The notes under the pieces were generated by a model. The model worked only from the letters and a program-made list of their open reading frames with translations. It ran no database searches and was not told where the DNA came from. A DNA stretch of 64,000 bases from the NCBI RefSeq assembly GCF_932276165.1, contig NC_064009.1:6138001-6202000 (forward strand), read 5' to 3'. Of the stretch, positions 41,190 through 53,900 are shown in pieces. A program made the translations under genes and the position numbers. How positions within the stretch are numbered: position 1 is the stretch's first letter; the number at the start of each line of letters is the position of its first letter. This DNA is from Plutella xylostella. Lineage: Eukaryota; Arthropoda; Insecta; Lepidoptera; Plutellidae.

Positions 41190-44100
41190 GTAAGTATATC
41201 ATTTGATTATTCTTTAATATCTGCGAGTTAGTATTTTTGGACTAGCTAGGATTTTATAGTGTGGTTTTAGTGTAAATTTTTTCAATCAATTCGTCTTTGC
41301 TTTATTGTAGTCATTACCATTTTTTCACTATTATGATTAAAGGACAAGTCGGTTACTTATAGTGTATTAACTGTATCAAATATAATATAGTACTTATAGT
41401 TTAAGCATCACTCAGAAAATTGAATTTATCTCATGAATTTAATCTGCCTAGTCTGATGATTGAATACCTGTCTGATCTTATCCGCCATTTTGAGGCGTGT
41501 GAGGGGGTTCAATTTCATATAACTGTTAACATCATGTTTAGCAAAACAATCTGCCCTCTTTACTTACCTATCAAATCCAATATTTTATTGCCATTACCTC
41601 AGTATTCAGTATGTACATGTGGTACTTATATGACACGTGTACTTATCGCTTTGCTGTACAAATCGATAAGGAACCTCAAGCGGTTGGCGCATGCGGCATG
41701 CGCCGTGCTCCACGCCCACTTGCTCGCGTGGCAACATAAATCAATAACGATCTGACAATAACTCTTTGTTTTCAGGTCTTCAGGTAGCTGGAATAATAGC
41801 CGCGGTAGCGGTGGTTCCAAATATGGCGGCGGCGGTGGTGGTGGAGGCGGATATGGCGGTGGCGGTGGATCTAGATTCGGAGGTGGCGGCGGCGGTGGCA
41901 GCAGGTTCGGCGGCGGCGGCGGAGGTGGTTTTGGAGGCAAGAAAGACTTCACCGGAGGCCAGAACATGAGGCGCCCCAACTGGGATTCAGTGTCCCTGCA
42001 GCCATTCAACAAGAACTTCTACAACCCTCACCCCTCAGTACTTAGCCGTTCTCCTTATGAAGTAGAACAATTCCGAAACCAACATGAAATTACTATTAGC
42101 GGAGTTGATATCCCTCCTCCAATCCAACAGTTTGAAGAGGGCAACTTCCCTGATTATGTTATGTCCAGTATCAAAAGCCAAGGATACAAAGAACCAACAC
42201 CTATTCAAGCACAAGGCTGGCCTATTGCCATGTCTGGATTGAACTTAGTTGGTATTGCCCAAACTGGATCTGGAAAAACTTTAGCATACATTCTGCCTGC
42301 TATTGTTCACATCAACAACCAACAGCCTATTAGGCGTGGAGATGGCCCCATCGCTCTTGTTCTAGCACCAACCCGAGAGTTGGCCCAACAGATCCAACAG
42401 GTTGCCACTGACTTTGGCAATGCTTCATACGTCAGAAACACATGCATATTTGGTGGTGCTCCTAAGAGGGAACAAGCTCGTGATCTTGAGAGGGGTGTTG
42501 AAATTGTCATTGCCACTCCTGGCAGACTCATTGATTTCTTGGAAAAGGGAACAACCAACCTTCAGCGTTGCACATACCTGGTGCTCGATGAAGCTGATAG
42601 AATGCTTGACATGGGATTTGAACCCCAGATCAGGAAAATCATTGAGCAAATTCGTCCTGACAGACAGACTGTCATGTGGTCAGCTACATGGCCCAAAGAA
42701 GTAAAGAAACTAGCTGAAGATTACCTTGGTGACTATGTACAAATTAATGTTGGATCCATGCAACTGTCTGCTAACCACAACATCCTTCAAATAATTGATG
42801 TTTGTCAAGAACATGAAAAAGAGAACAAGTATGTATTGATTGACCTTTTAACTTTTATTTTAGATTCTTATATGATGAATTTGTTAATGTCTGACACATT
42901 TTGTGATTAAAAATACACCAATACCTCTAAGAAGATCTGAACTTTCCTATTGATACAAATATTTACTTAAAAGGTTAGCAAATATTTTAAAACTGTATTG
43001 TTTTCCAGGTTGAATGTACTATTACAAGAAATAGGTCAGAGCCAAGAACCTGGTGCCAAAACCATCATCTTTGTGGAGACCAAACGGAAAGTGGAGAATA
43101 TCACTAGAAATATCAGACGGTATGGATGGCCAGCTGTGTGCATGCACGGAGACAAGACCCAACAGGAAAGAGACCAAGTCTTACATCAATTCAAACAGGG
43201 CCGTGCCAGTATCCTAGTTGCCACAGATGTGGCTGCTCGAGGACTTGGTAAGTTTCGACTTTTAAAGTTTAATTCAAAAAGCATTTATGTTGTTTGTGTA
43301 ATTGTGCTTAAAACATTTGTATTTTATATTAAAATTGCATTTGTTTTACTATTTCAGAGGCACTGGCGGAAAGTTATTGTGTTCTAACAGAATACTGCCA
43401 CATATTGGCATATGTGATACTGCACTGGATTTGTAGATAAAACTCATTAACTGGTGCAGTGTTCTTTGATATGAGAATGCAATAACTCGTCATTACTATG
43501 GTGCCTCATATGTTGAGCCTTTCACTACGATGGACCCACGGCCGGAAGCTTGATGGTATGTCCGTGACTGCGGATGCACTTGAAAGTAGAAGAAAACCTG
43601 GTGATGCACTACATGATAAAAAAGAACTGAAATTATTGAACCCATGGTGCATTGTTATAAAACTTGACCAAAGTTGAGAGATTGACAAGAGGTCAAGGGT
43701 TTTCTGTTTCGGCCAAAATGGAGTTTTCAAAGGGGCAAGAGATAAAAATTGAAAAATTTATTGAATTTACTGAAATGCCCTTTTACAAGACTCCAGGGTT
43801 CCAAGTGAGAGGCAAAGTTATTTGTTGGACTTGTACATTATACTGTGTAACTCATTCATGTAAGTAATATGAGTTGCAATTTATCAGCATTATGTTGTCC
43901 TAAGTAACTAAATGTAAAAAAGAACTCAGTTTATTATTTTTGACAGCATAATTAGATATTAAAGGGATGGGGTTCCAATACTTTCAATATCTAAATGCGG
44001 TCACCATTCCCTAAAAAATATGTGTTAATTGATGTTTTAATTGCAGATGTTGACGGTATTAAATATGTCATAAACTTTGACTACCCTAACTCTTCTGAGG

Positions 44101-44719
44101 ACTACATTCACCGAATTGGTAGAACTGGGCGATCAAAAACTACAGGGACCTCGTATGCTTTCTTCACTCCCTCCAACTCCCGCCAAGCTAAAGACCTCGT
44201 CTCAGTGCTGCAGGAAGCTAACCAAGTGAGTAGCAAACCAACACTCATTTACTTTAGATGCAGTTGAGACTCACTAAGTGCAAACACTCGTTCCACTTAG
44301 AGTAGCGTCGATTATACCTTTCATATCCTCCTCATACCTTTGGCATGGGTACGTTTCATATTGGCGTGACATGAATGCAAGTATGAGGTACATTAACACA
44401 ACTACATGCCTTCGGTGTCCACACGACTCTTTGTCTGGATCCCATCCTCAGATGTTGTTACATTTTTTTTCCAAATAGGCGATTGATATTATAAATGTTT
44501 GAGATAATACTAATGTTGTGTGTGTCTTTTCAGACGGTGAACCCTCAGCTCCAAACAATGGCGGAGCGTTGCGGAGGAGGCGGCGGCGGCTGGAACAGGA
44601 ACCGGTACGGCGGAGGCGGCGGCCGTGGTGGAGGCGGCGGCTCCTTCAAACGCGGATCCAACTTCGGCAGAAGTAACGGACATGGCGGCGGAAACCACAA
44701 AAAATTCAATGACTATTAA
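41188..44719 (+). CDS. p68/DDX5-type DEAD-box RNA helicase, copy 1
   Basis: ATP-dependent RNA helicase of the DDX5/DDX17 (p68) group, acting in the nucleus in splicing, transcription and RNP remodelling. Coding pieces: 41,188-41,189, 41,776-42,828, 43,009-43,247, 44,047-44,225, 44,534-44,719, all GT-AG, 552 residues. It has a Gly-rich N-terminus (about 15-60), the Q motif PTPIQAQGW, Walker A AQTGSGKT (about 162-169), PTRELA, GG, TPGR, DEAD (about 272-275), SAT (about 303), then the second RecA lobe with IIFVETKRK, HGDKTQQERD, ATDVAARGLDVDG and HRIGRTGR, and a Gly/Arg-rich tail (RGG-like). All motifs are intact. From memory it is closer to Drosophila CG10077 than to Rm62. The paralogue at 48.0 kb shares the two introns in lobe 2. 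Confidence 0.92.
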
Positions 44720-45101
44720 CTTTATGAAAGTATCTCTATTTAATTGTATTTTAGAATAATTGCAGCGAATCCTCATAGGAATACTGAATGTGGGTGTTAT
44801 GTAATAACGATTATGTAATTCTGTTTGTTTGCCTGGTACAAGTGTGTTGAGTATAGTTTTAATTTTAATTTATTCTTAAAACGCACTTAACATCTTAAGT
44901 TGTTTTAAAATATTTTTTGCACTGTGATAATTTGTAAGCTGTGATTTCTAGTGAGGATTAGCTCTTGGTGTTCTTTTTCATTGACCAGTAAAACTTCTTC
45001 TATTATGTATGTGAAGTGTCTACCGTTGTGGTACATTCTTATACTTTGACAATGTGGTTTCCAAAACTGTCTTGTAGTAGCATAACGCAGGATATAAGAT
45101 A

Positions 45102-45134
45102 AATAAATTAATGTACGTCTAAATATAAAATAAA
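45102..45134 (+). terminator. Candidate poly(A) signals of DEAD-box copy 1
   Basis: AATAAA at 45,102-45,107 and 45,129-45,134, about 390 bp after the stop. Confidence 0.5.
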
Positions 45135-45704
45135 TCTTTTTATTTCTCCATTCGACATAATTTAGGTAGGTTGAGATTAGAAAATTTTAGTCTTTGTTTT
45201 TCAAACGCCTCTATAATACAAGTGTAGGTACAGTTCCCCAAAATTGATAATGCACATAGAAATCTTCGTCATTGTTCGGCAACGGTCGTATTCCCGAGCG
45301 TTTAGAAAACTATTATGTATTTAGAGTGGTTAAGTGCATTTTCTTCATGAAATTTTAGTAGAATTAGTAATTGGTGCTAAAAGTGATAATTGATTTATCA
45401 GTAACGAAATTTGATTCGATAATTCATAATATTTCCATAATATTAAAATTTACTTACTTCGAAAATGTTACAGTAGGTACTTTTCAAGTGTCTTACTGAA
45501 GCTGATGTAAAGATGGATGAAAGAAGGTTTGAATAACCCAAGGTTTATATTATAAGGAGAAATGGATTTCAAACACAGGTTTATATAAAAAAATTGAAAT
45601 CTCAGTTCAAAAGTATTTACAGCACTGATTATTTCACATGAATAAAAATGTTTACATTAAAATCTCAGTTCAAAAATATTTACAGCGCTGATCATTCACA
45701 ATAA
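45135..45704. other. Intergenic DNA, nothing recognised
   Basis: AT-rich. AATCTCAGTTCAAAA and TATTTACAGC occur twice in direct orientation (about 45,598 and 45,660). Confidence 0.4.
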
Positions 45705-45916
45705 GCGTCAGCGCACACCGAACTGCAAAATGCTCGCGCATGGTCGAGCAAAATGTAGAACGCATACTCGAACATTTACTAGAAAGCTCGAGCATGGTCG
45801 AGCATCAAGTTGGGACGTGTATTCAATTTTGAAATGTATGTAATTATCATAAGATTAATTTTTCAATGGTTTCATAATATGCTCTGCTCTGCTCTGCTCT
45901 TGGTGTGCGCTGAGCC
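45705..45916 (+). mobile_element. PIF/Harbinger-like MITE, copy 4
   Basis: Same 212-bp unit as at 2.4-3.0 kb, flanked by TAA at 45,702-45,704 and 45,917-45,919. A clean single insertion that defines the unit. Confidence 0.85.
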
Positions 45917-46434
45917 TAATATTACAATTACAAACTTGGTCTTTTGGGTGTGGCTTTATTGGCAAAGTGAAGTCTATCAATGTGACGCATATTTTATTCT
46001 TAAATGTGCCTCATAATATGGCGTCGTCAAAAATAATTAAAGTTGAAATTAAATTCACATTTGAAAAAAATAACAAGAACGATGTGTAATTGAAGCTCTT
46101 TATAATTCCACAAAAGTAATATTGATCTTGACCTTGAGACCCTTGACTGATCGGTGACAGCCACCGACCGCCCAAATTGTTTTCGATTATGTGTCACATG
46201 ATATTGACTACTATATCTTTCGAACAAGGATCAAAATGCAAGTGCTTTGTTTAAGGCACTGATTCGGGTGTTTCCGGGAATACGACAGTTTGCGAAGATT
46301 TGCATGCGCATTATTAATATGGGAGAACTGTATTTAGAGCTCACGATCACAACTGACCAAAGGCGAGCGCTACACGCAATACTCATATTTGTGATGAGTT
46401 TCGTCAATATAAACTGACGGATGATTGTAATATA

Positions 46435-46680
46435 GACGGCCGACTGGTGCAGTGGTTAGTGACCCTGACTGCTAAGCCGAAGGTCCCGGGTTCGATTCCC
46501 GGCTGGGGCAAAAATTTGTTTAGACATAATTATTTGTACTCGAGTCTTGGGTGTTAAATATTTATAATTAATATGTATTTGTGTAGATATATCAGCTGTC
46601 CGATACCCATAATACAGGCTCTGCCTAGCTTGGGGTCGGATGGCCGTGTGTGAGATGTCCCCACATATTATTATTTATTT
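46435..46680 (+). repeat. tRNA-derived SINE, copy 1
   Basis: The head has A box TGGTGCAGTGGTTAGTG and B box GGGTTCGATTCCCGGC. The body continues TATCAGCTGTCCGATACCCA and CTGCCTAGCTTGGGGTCGGA, and the tail is (ATT)n-like. About 245 bp. The second copy is at 52.55 kb. Confidence 0.85.
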
Positions 46681-48021
46681 CCGAATATGTTTACAGTATT
46701 CTTAAAGTAGGCACTTTCTATTCTAGTATATTTATCGCAGGATTTCCGGAAATCGCCATTGAGTTTAGTACCCGAGTTCAAATGGGCGATATTCTATGTG
46801 GCAAGTAGTTTCTACCCATTATTTATTTCTTGTTGGTAGTAGTAGTAGTAGAAAGAGGGTAGTAGTAGTAGTCGAAAGAGGGTAGTAGAGTAGTATTCGA
46901 AATACCTACCTCATCTCATGCCTTATTGTGATGTGAACAACTTTCGTTCTACGACTTTACTGTACTGAGGCATATCTTTTTTGGGTTAGCCGGCTAAATA
47001 CCTTCAGATAAAAGTCGAGACATACACGTGTCCCAAAACGAGTTCGTCTGGCACGCACGTGTAGGTCAGTGTAGGTACATGAGTCACAAATAATCATGAA
47101 GACAACACGTGTTTCACTGGACAACATCGTTCATTCACGTGAATTACCACATACTCAGAATAATAATGGCCTCGCGCTTTACCATCTCTAAATGTTGAAA
47201 ATGTATTGCAAAACCCCTAGGCCCTAGCGGCCTAGGCGGATTAAAACACAGAATGGACCATTGAAGTATTAAGTACGGAATCAACTTTCAACGATGATTC
47301 AACGTGCGTTCATCCCTAATACAGGTTCTGCGAACTTAAAAGGGATGTACTACTACTGTAATATAGATTAAGACTATTTACTTAATAAAGAAATTTTGGA
47401 TTTTTTTTTGATTTGAACGTGCCAGAGGGACTCAAGCTTTTTTTAGTAATCATTATTTATTTAGGGGTGATTTACATAATGGTCCGATGGTCCTATCCAT
47501 TGAGTAGAGGGTACACCCGAGTCCGCGTTGTTCAATGGTCCTATCATGATAGGACTATAATCCTATAATGAGATAAGTATCTACTTATTGGTCCCAAAGA
47601 CAATGACTGTGTAATAAAATAAGGCGGGTGCAAAACTGAGGCCCAAAGCAATTATTCAAAGTTGAGTCGTTTCTCTTGAGATTCGAGGAATGTTCGATTA
47701 TTTTATCGATTAAATAATCCAATAGTTTTTATTCTGAGTTATTGGTGTCACATACATGGAAGGACGACAGAGGACAGAGTACCTTGTACATGTGAGTGAA
47801 GTGTCAGTTACAGGTGACAGACAGTGTGAGATTGATTTTGAGGTTAGGCATAACAGCGAAGATTATAAAACCTTAAACCTTAGGAAAAGTTATAAATATA
47901 AAACCTTCCATTAAAATTTATTAAAGAAATGGTGGAGTGAAGTAAATTATTCTAACCTGGTTGATAGACTTAAGTTTTATAACGTGATTGGAGAGAAAAC
48001 ACCCAAAATTACCGTATCAAA
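46681..48021. other. Intergenic DNA and 5' flank of DEAD-box copy 2
   Basis: Contains a (GTA)n/GAAAGAGG microsatellite at about 46,837-46,893 and no gene. A 5' UTR for the next gene probably begins near 47.8-47.9 kb. Confidence 0.5.
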
Positions 48022-50482
48022 ATGGCATTAAATGTTATCACAAGTTTTTTAAAGCGCAAAGATGCTGTCAAAGTGTAAGTATTTATATCGAGAGGCATGT
48101 AATATATACGCAATACTCAATCATTTTATCCATCCATAAGTGTTACACAGTGTTACATCTGTGACATTTTATGTAAGTATATAATTAATTTTTACTTTCA
48201 ATTATTTCTTTCAGGTTACTCCAAAGTATCAAACAATCTACTGAAAGAAACCTATTTGATGTTGGAACCTGCAGACCAATATTGAGTGTAAACATTCACA
48301 AATTTTACTCAGTAAAAACTGTGGAGCAGAAAGATGTAGATGAATACCGCAATGAACACAATATAACCGTTATAGGTAAAGACATACCTAATCCATACAC
48401 AGATATTGACAATAGTGAGTTTCCAGATTATATTAAGGACTTCTTAAGGAAAGAAGGCTTTAGCAAACCAACAGTGATACAGTCACAGGGATGGCCTGTT
48501 GCCCTAAGTGGACAAAACTTTGTTGGTATTGCACAAACTGGGACTGGAAAAACTTTAGCTTACCTGTTGCCTGCAATCATGCATATAAAAGAGAAAAATG
48601 CTAGAAAAGGCAAAGGTCCCATAGTACTTGTGTTGGCTCCCACCCGGGAGTTGGCTAGACAGATCGAGCAAGTGGCCAAAGCCTTTGAGAGACTATTGTA
48701 CATCCGTTGCGCTTGCATATATGGAGGTGCCAGCAGAAATGTACAAGCTCAAATACTACAGCAGGGTGTTGATATTGTCATTGCCACCCCTGGAAGGTTG
48801 AATGATTTCCTTATGAGTAAAGTGACAACCCTGTCTCGGTGTACCTATGTGGTTTTGGATGAAGCTGACAGAATGCTGGACATGGGCTTCGAGCCTCAGA
48901 TCCGGCAAGCACTGGAAGGGGTTCCCCTGGAGAGGCAGATCATGATGTTCTCTGCCACCTGGCCCAAGGAGGTGCAGCATTTAGCTGAGGACTATTTGGG
49001 GAAGTTTGTGCAAGTCAATGTTGGTTCAACAGAACTGTCTGCTAATCATAACATTCAGCAGAACTTCCATTTCTGTGAACAAATGGAGAAGATGGACAAG
49101 TAAGTAGTAGAAGCTGTATTCTATTTTTTCATATTCATAATTTTTCCAAAGTGACCGCGTTGTGCTACCTACATCCAGATAGTATCAGATACAGTTCACT
49201 TAATGTCTCTAATTCAATATAATATTTTTTTACAGGCTGAAATCAATAATTCACGACATAGCTGGAGAAGGTTTTGGAAAGATTTTGATTTTTGCAAACA
49301 CTAAAAAGTTTGTTGATAATTTAACCTTTATGCTAAAGAAGAATGGCTGGCCAGCAATGGGCATCCATGGTGACAAATCACAGAACCAGAGGGATTTCAT
49401 TATACAAAAGTTTAAAAAGGGAAGCTGTAATATTCTAGTTGCAACTGAAGTGGCGGCCAGAGGTCTTGGTATGTTGGCTTGGTATCAAAATGTATGCATG
49501 CTGTGTTCCTGCTGTACGGCACTGTTATCAACATAGATAAATGAAATATCGCGATGCGCGTCATACACGTGATTGGTGTATTAAATGTGTTCTGAAGATG
49601 CTATGCAACCTGGGCTGGTTTATGTTTTTGGTAGAGCAAAAAAATGCAGCATATTATTGATACTTTTCATTATATTAATGTTTCAGATGTGGACGGAGTG
49701 ACGCACGTGGTGAACTTCGACTTCCCCAACACGTCCGAGGACTACATCCACAGGATCGGCAGGACCGGCCGCTCTAGCAGCAAGGGGGTGTCCCACACCA
49801 TCCTGACCGATGAAGACGAGCGGCAGGCCAAAAGCTTGATTGCTGTTCTAGAAGAAGCCAATCAGGTACCTTTTATCTTCTGTAAATTACAGGTATAGTT
49901 TCACCCCTTTCTCATGCACAAAGGCATTCCCCTAAACTCCGTCGTAGGCGCTTGAAGAAGAATATATTGTGAAAAGGGCTGCCATAGGGGTATTATAGGA
50001 CTATTGAGAGAGATATGGTTAGAGCGAGATAGCAAGAATCCGTCCGCCATTATCATACTGTTTCTTTACCCGGTACCTATATGACTTGGCTTACTCCAAA
50101 AGCGTCGAATCATTCCCTCATGTCTCTAATTCAATATAATATTGGCATGGCATTGACTGAGCGTCGTCATCTTCATGTTGAGCCCTCATGAAGCCATTAG
50201 ATTGAGTTCCTTCTTGATAACTTTTTGTAATAAGATTCCAACTTTAAATTTCAGGAAGTACCACAGGAGCTAAAAGACATGGCGCGATCATTCTCCCTCT
50301 CGAAGTCGAAGAATAATGAGTATAAATGGAACAGGTCTGGCTCCAAGCCAAGCTATGGCAACAAGTGGAACCGATACGGCAACAACTACAATAGCAAAAA
50401 TAACTACAATAGCAATAACAACAACCGGAACAACTATAGAAGCAACCGCAGCCTCTCGCGCGAAAGCAATACCTACTATTAG
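48022..50482 (+). CDS. p68/DDX5-type DEAD-box RNA helicase, copy 2 (possible mitochondrial presequence)
   Basis: Tandem paralogue of the gene at 41.2 kb. Exons 48,022-48,074, 48,215-49,099, 49,236-49,468, 49,687-49,865, 50,255-50,482; GT-AG throughout, 525 residues. Walker A AQTGTGKT (about 124-131), PTRELA, TPGR, DEAD (about 233-236), SAT, IHGDKSQNQRD, ATEVAARGLDVDGV, HRIGRTGR. The exon from ARGL to the end of lobe 2 is 179 nt, exactly as in copy 1, and both lobe-2 introns have the same positions and phases. The termini differ: no Gly-rich head, an Asn/Ser/Tyr-rich tail, and an N-terminus MALNVITSFLKRKDAVK that is basic, hydroxylated and poor in acids. This could be a mitochondrial targeting peptide (inference) or simply a divergent head. 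Confidence 0.9.
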
Positions 50483-50557
50483 AGTAGATTGGGAAGTCTG
50501 TAGTTGTAAGTAGATATGTACCTTATTATGTGTAGTGTTTATGTTATAGATAAAATT

Positions 50558-50563
50558 AATAAA
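50558..50563 (+). terminator. Poly(A) signal of DEAD-box copy 2
   Basis: AATAAA 76 bp after the stop. Only 380 bp separate the stop codon from the next gene's ATG. Confidence 0.55.
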
Positions 50564-50960
50564 AGTATTGTCGAAAACATTGCGTTTTGGTTGTGAATTC
50601 AGATGAACACATTTCACATAGGTACATTCAATAGGTTTTTGTTGTGAATTTAGAACTTTATCCACACATTTCACATACATTCAATCGCCTGTGTTTCAGT
50701 GGATGGTAAAAATTTGTAAAGTAGTACCGACGTGTTATTTTGAATGTCATAAGAGTCAAATTTCCATAAATCTCTTCTCTACTTTAGTATTTACACATTA
50801 TTTATATGTTTCCCATAGCAACATTATCTAACGAGTCTATCATTTCACTGACGTCTTTACCGTCTCTATTGTTATTGTAAACAAACAGTTTATATAAATT
50901 AAACGACAGGAAAAGATATTTGTATGTAGGTATTTTTATTGCAATAGCATAGTGTACCTC

Positions 50961-53900
50961 ATGGCGAACCTGAAGTTGCCGCAACTCGATGAAAGAACTG
51001 TGTTTGACGTCGTCGAAGAAAATTTCAAGAGGTTAGATATGGTAAGTATGCAAACATTATTTATTTACTTATTTAAAACCTTTTAAAACATATTACGGCA
51101 GTAGTATTCAGGCAACGTGACATCTGTTAACCCTCCAGTTCCAACTTGGTCTTCTTCAGTCCAATGAAGAAAGCTCAATTGAAATGGAAGGATGGTTCTT
51201 TTAGAGCATAACCTATGTTAGAGTCGTAGAACCAGCAAAATCCCTATACAAGAGCAGGAATCTAGAGCCCATGGTTAACTTCTATTTTTTTACCATGATC
51301 ATTGACTATAATATTTAAATAGTAGGTACTCTACTGTTTTCTAACCCCAACGATATTTCGTTTGTATATTTTAAATTTAAGCCTGATTTGCTCAACACCA
51401 CGCCTACTAAAACCTACATTACATTTATAAAATTTACAGAAAACCTATGTAAACCGTGTAATTTACTGCGGGGAACACACCCTGCCGGTGCCAGAGCTGA
51501 TAGACATTGTGGAGAGGACCGTGAACGACGTGAACGCCTCGTATTGTGACGTGAACATACACGGCATCCTACTCGTGTATGCCAGCTACTTTGTACATGT
51601 TCTTGAGGTTTGTACGTGTTTTACGTACTTAAAATAGTTGTACTGCCGGCTGCCTGTGACTGTTGACTGCTTTTCTTTAAGAAGTTTTGGAGAGCTGTCG
51701 TGTACTTAGTCGGTAGGCTGAATTCAATGAAATAGAGTTGTGGTTTAAAGCATGCGCGGCGCCCCAAAACCGGATTGATAGGGTCACAGCTGGTAGGTTG
51801 TTAAAAGTAAATCATTTCATTTTTAACTTGGTTTTGATATTCCTATCAAAACTTGAAAGAAAGAAGAAAGAAAGAAAAGACATTTATTTAACTTACCTAA
51901 GACTTACCTTAAAAATATGGTTCTAAGTTACTTTATAATCTTCTAAAATAACTATTTATTAGGGCTCCGAAGACACTCTCCATAGACAGCTAAGGTTCTT
52001 GTTCAAAGAGGAACAGAAGTACAAAGAGCGTCTCGAAGCTACAGAAGAAGAAGAACTAGAGAACGAGGAAGAAGAAGAAGAGGAAGAGGAAGTGGTGGAG
52101 GGTCTAGCGGTGCTCGAGGAGCCGGCTGTGCGGGCGCCGCCGGCCGTGTTCAAACGAATGAAGATGCTCATGGTCTACCATTCTGTGCAGAAGGTAATGA
52201 CAGTTAGGTATGAGTTGGAATGACTGTGCTACGCCTATACGTTCTTTACTACGCCACATAGGCAGCTAATTGCCGGGTTGCACCTTGTTTATTTATTTAA
52301 AAGTACCTTTAACTAATCGTTGTCTATAGGTTGAAAGGGGTTTTAGGCATTTTAATCAAAGGAAACATAATCCTTTCCGTAACATGATGACCAACCTTAA
52401 GCGTACTACACACATGCCGGCGGCATACCTACAATGAAGGGCTAGCTGAAGGGCTAGCTGCCGGCCGTGCCGCCATCACTGTGTGCTGTGTGAGCCTTTA
52501 GTTCAGCATGGTTCCGCTCTCGCGTCTTTGATTTAGAAATAACGAATATATTTGACGACCGAATGGCGCAGTGGTTAGTGACCCTGACTACTGAGCCGAA
52601 GGTCCCGGGTTCGATTCCCGGCTGGGAATCTGGGCCTCGGGTCTTGGGTGTTGATATTTATATTTAATATGTATCTATCTATGTATTGGTGTAGATATAT
52701 ATCAGTTGTCCGATACCCATAACACAGGCTCTGCCTAGCTTGGGGTCGGATGGCCGTGTGTGAAGATGTCCCCACATATTATTATTATTATTTATTATTA
52801 TTATATATAGGTATATAAATATATTATAATGAGATAAATATCTCTCCCCATTCCCCACATAACCCCCCAGCGGTACTGCTGGTTGTGGCGCGCGGTGGCG
52901 GCGGCCCCCCCCGCGCTTGTGACTGGACTGGAGCGGGCGGCGCCCGCGGATTACCATATAGCTCACCTCCGAGTGTGTCTCGCCAAGCTGCAAGCTCTTA
53001 CGGAGATGGCTAATGCGTCTCTATGGGTTAGTAGAGGTCTGCTTCGTTAATAGGCACGTACTGTTCTGTCCAAACAACTTGAATGTTCTTGAAATTGGAT
53101 ATATAAGCCATAGGCGGTTTGCTAGTTTGACAAAGCACAAAAGTGTAATCGCGGCCAACTTCAAGAACATTCAAGTTATTTGGACCAAAATTGTACCTAT
53201 TTTGAAAACGCAAAACCACCTACCTACTTTCATTCAAGCACCAACCATTTTTACCCGCGAGCTTCGCTTCTCCATAAAAAGGGAATCACTTTTCCCGTAA
53301 ATCCAGGATAAAAATCCAGGATATAAGAATAAGTTCCTGCTTACCAAATTTCTCAAAATTCCGATAGTTTTTACGTGTAAATGTAACATCCTAACTAATA
53401 TTATAAATGCGAAAGTAACTGTGTCTGTCTGTTACTCTTTCACGCCAAAACTACTGGACGGATTTGAATGGAATTTGGTATACATTATGGTCTAGACTCT
53501 AGACCCTCAGAAAGAACATAGGCTACTTTTTATCCCGGAATTCCCACGGGAAAACATTTTAAGGCGAAGCGAAGCTCGCGGGAACAGCTAGTAACATAAT
53601 AAAGGTCCATTCAGTACTACCCTTCACACAGTTGCCATTCGACGGTGTCAGCGCGACGGACCCCCGTATGGAGACGCTGCCTGAAGCCGGCCTGCTGGAC
53701 TTCCTCCTCAGCTCGCCCTATGTTCTGGACCTGCGGGAGACATACGCCATGCACCGGAAAGTCGGCGACTATAGCTACTATAATGGTAGGTATCACCGAG
53801 AAAATACATGATGGCCCGATATAAAGTCATTTTGCAATCGTGTTTGTTTGTAATAGTTTGTATACAGTGAACATGTACGCTTTAAAGCGGTTCTAAGCTC

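Noticed and set aside
41626..42012. 128-codon minus-strand Pro-rich open frame
   Set aside because: It is the antisense shadow of the Gly-rich exon of the first DEAD-box gene.
46435..46510. Functional tRNA gene
   Set aside because: The tRNA-like head continues into a SINE body that is repeated at 52.55 kb.
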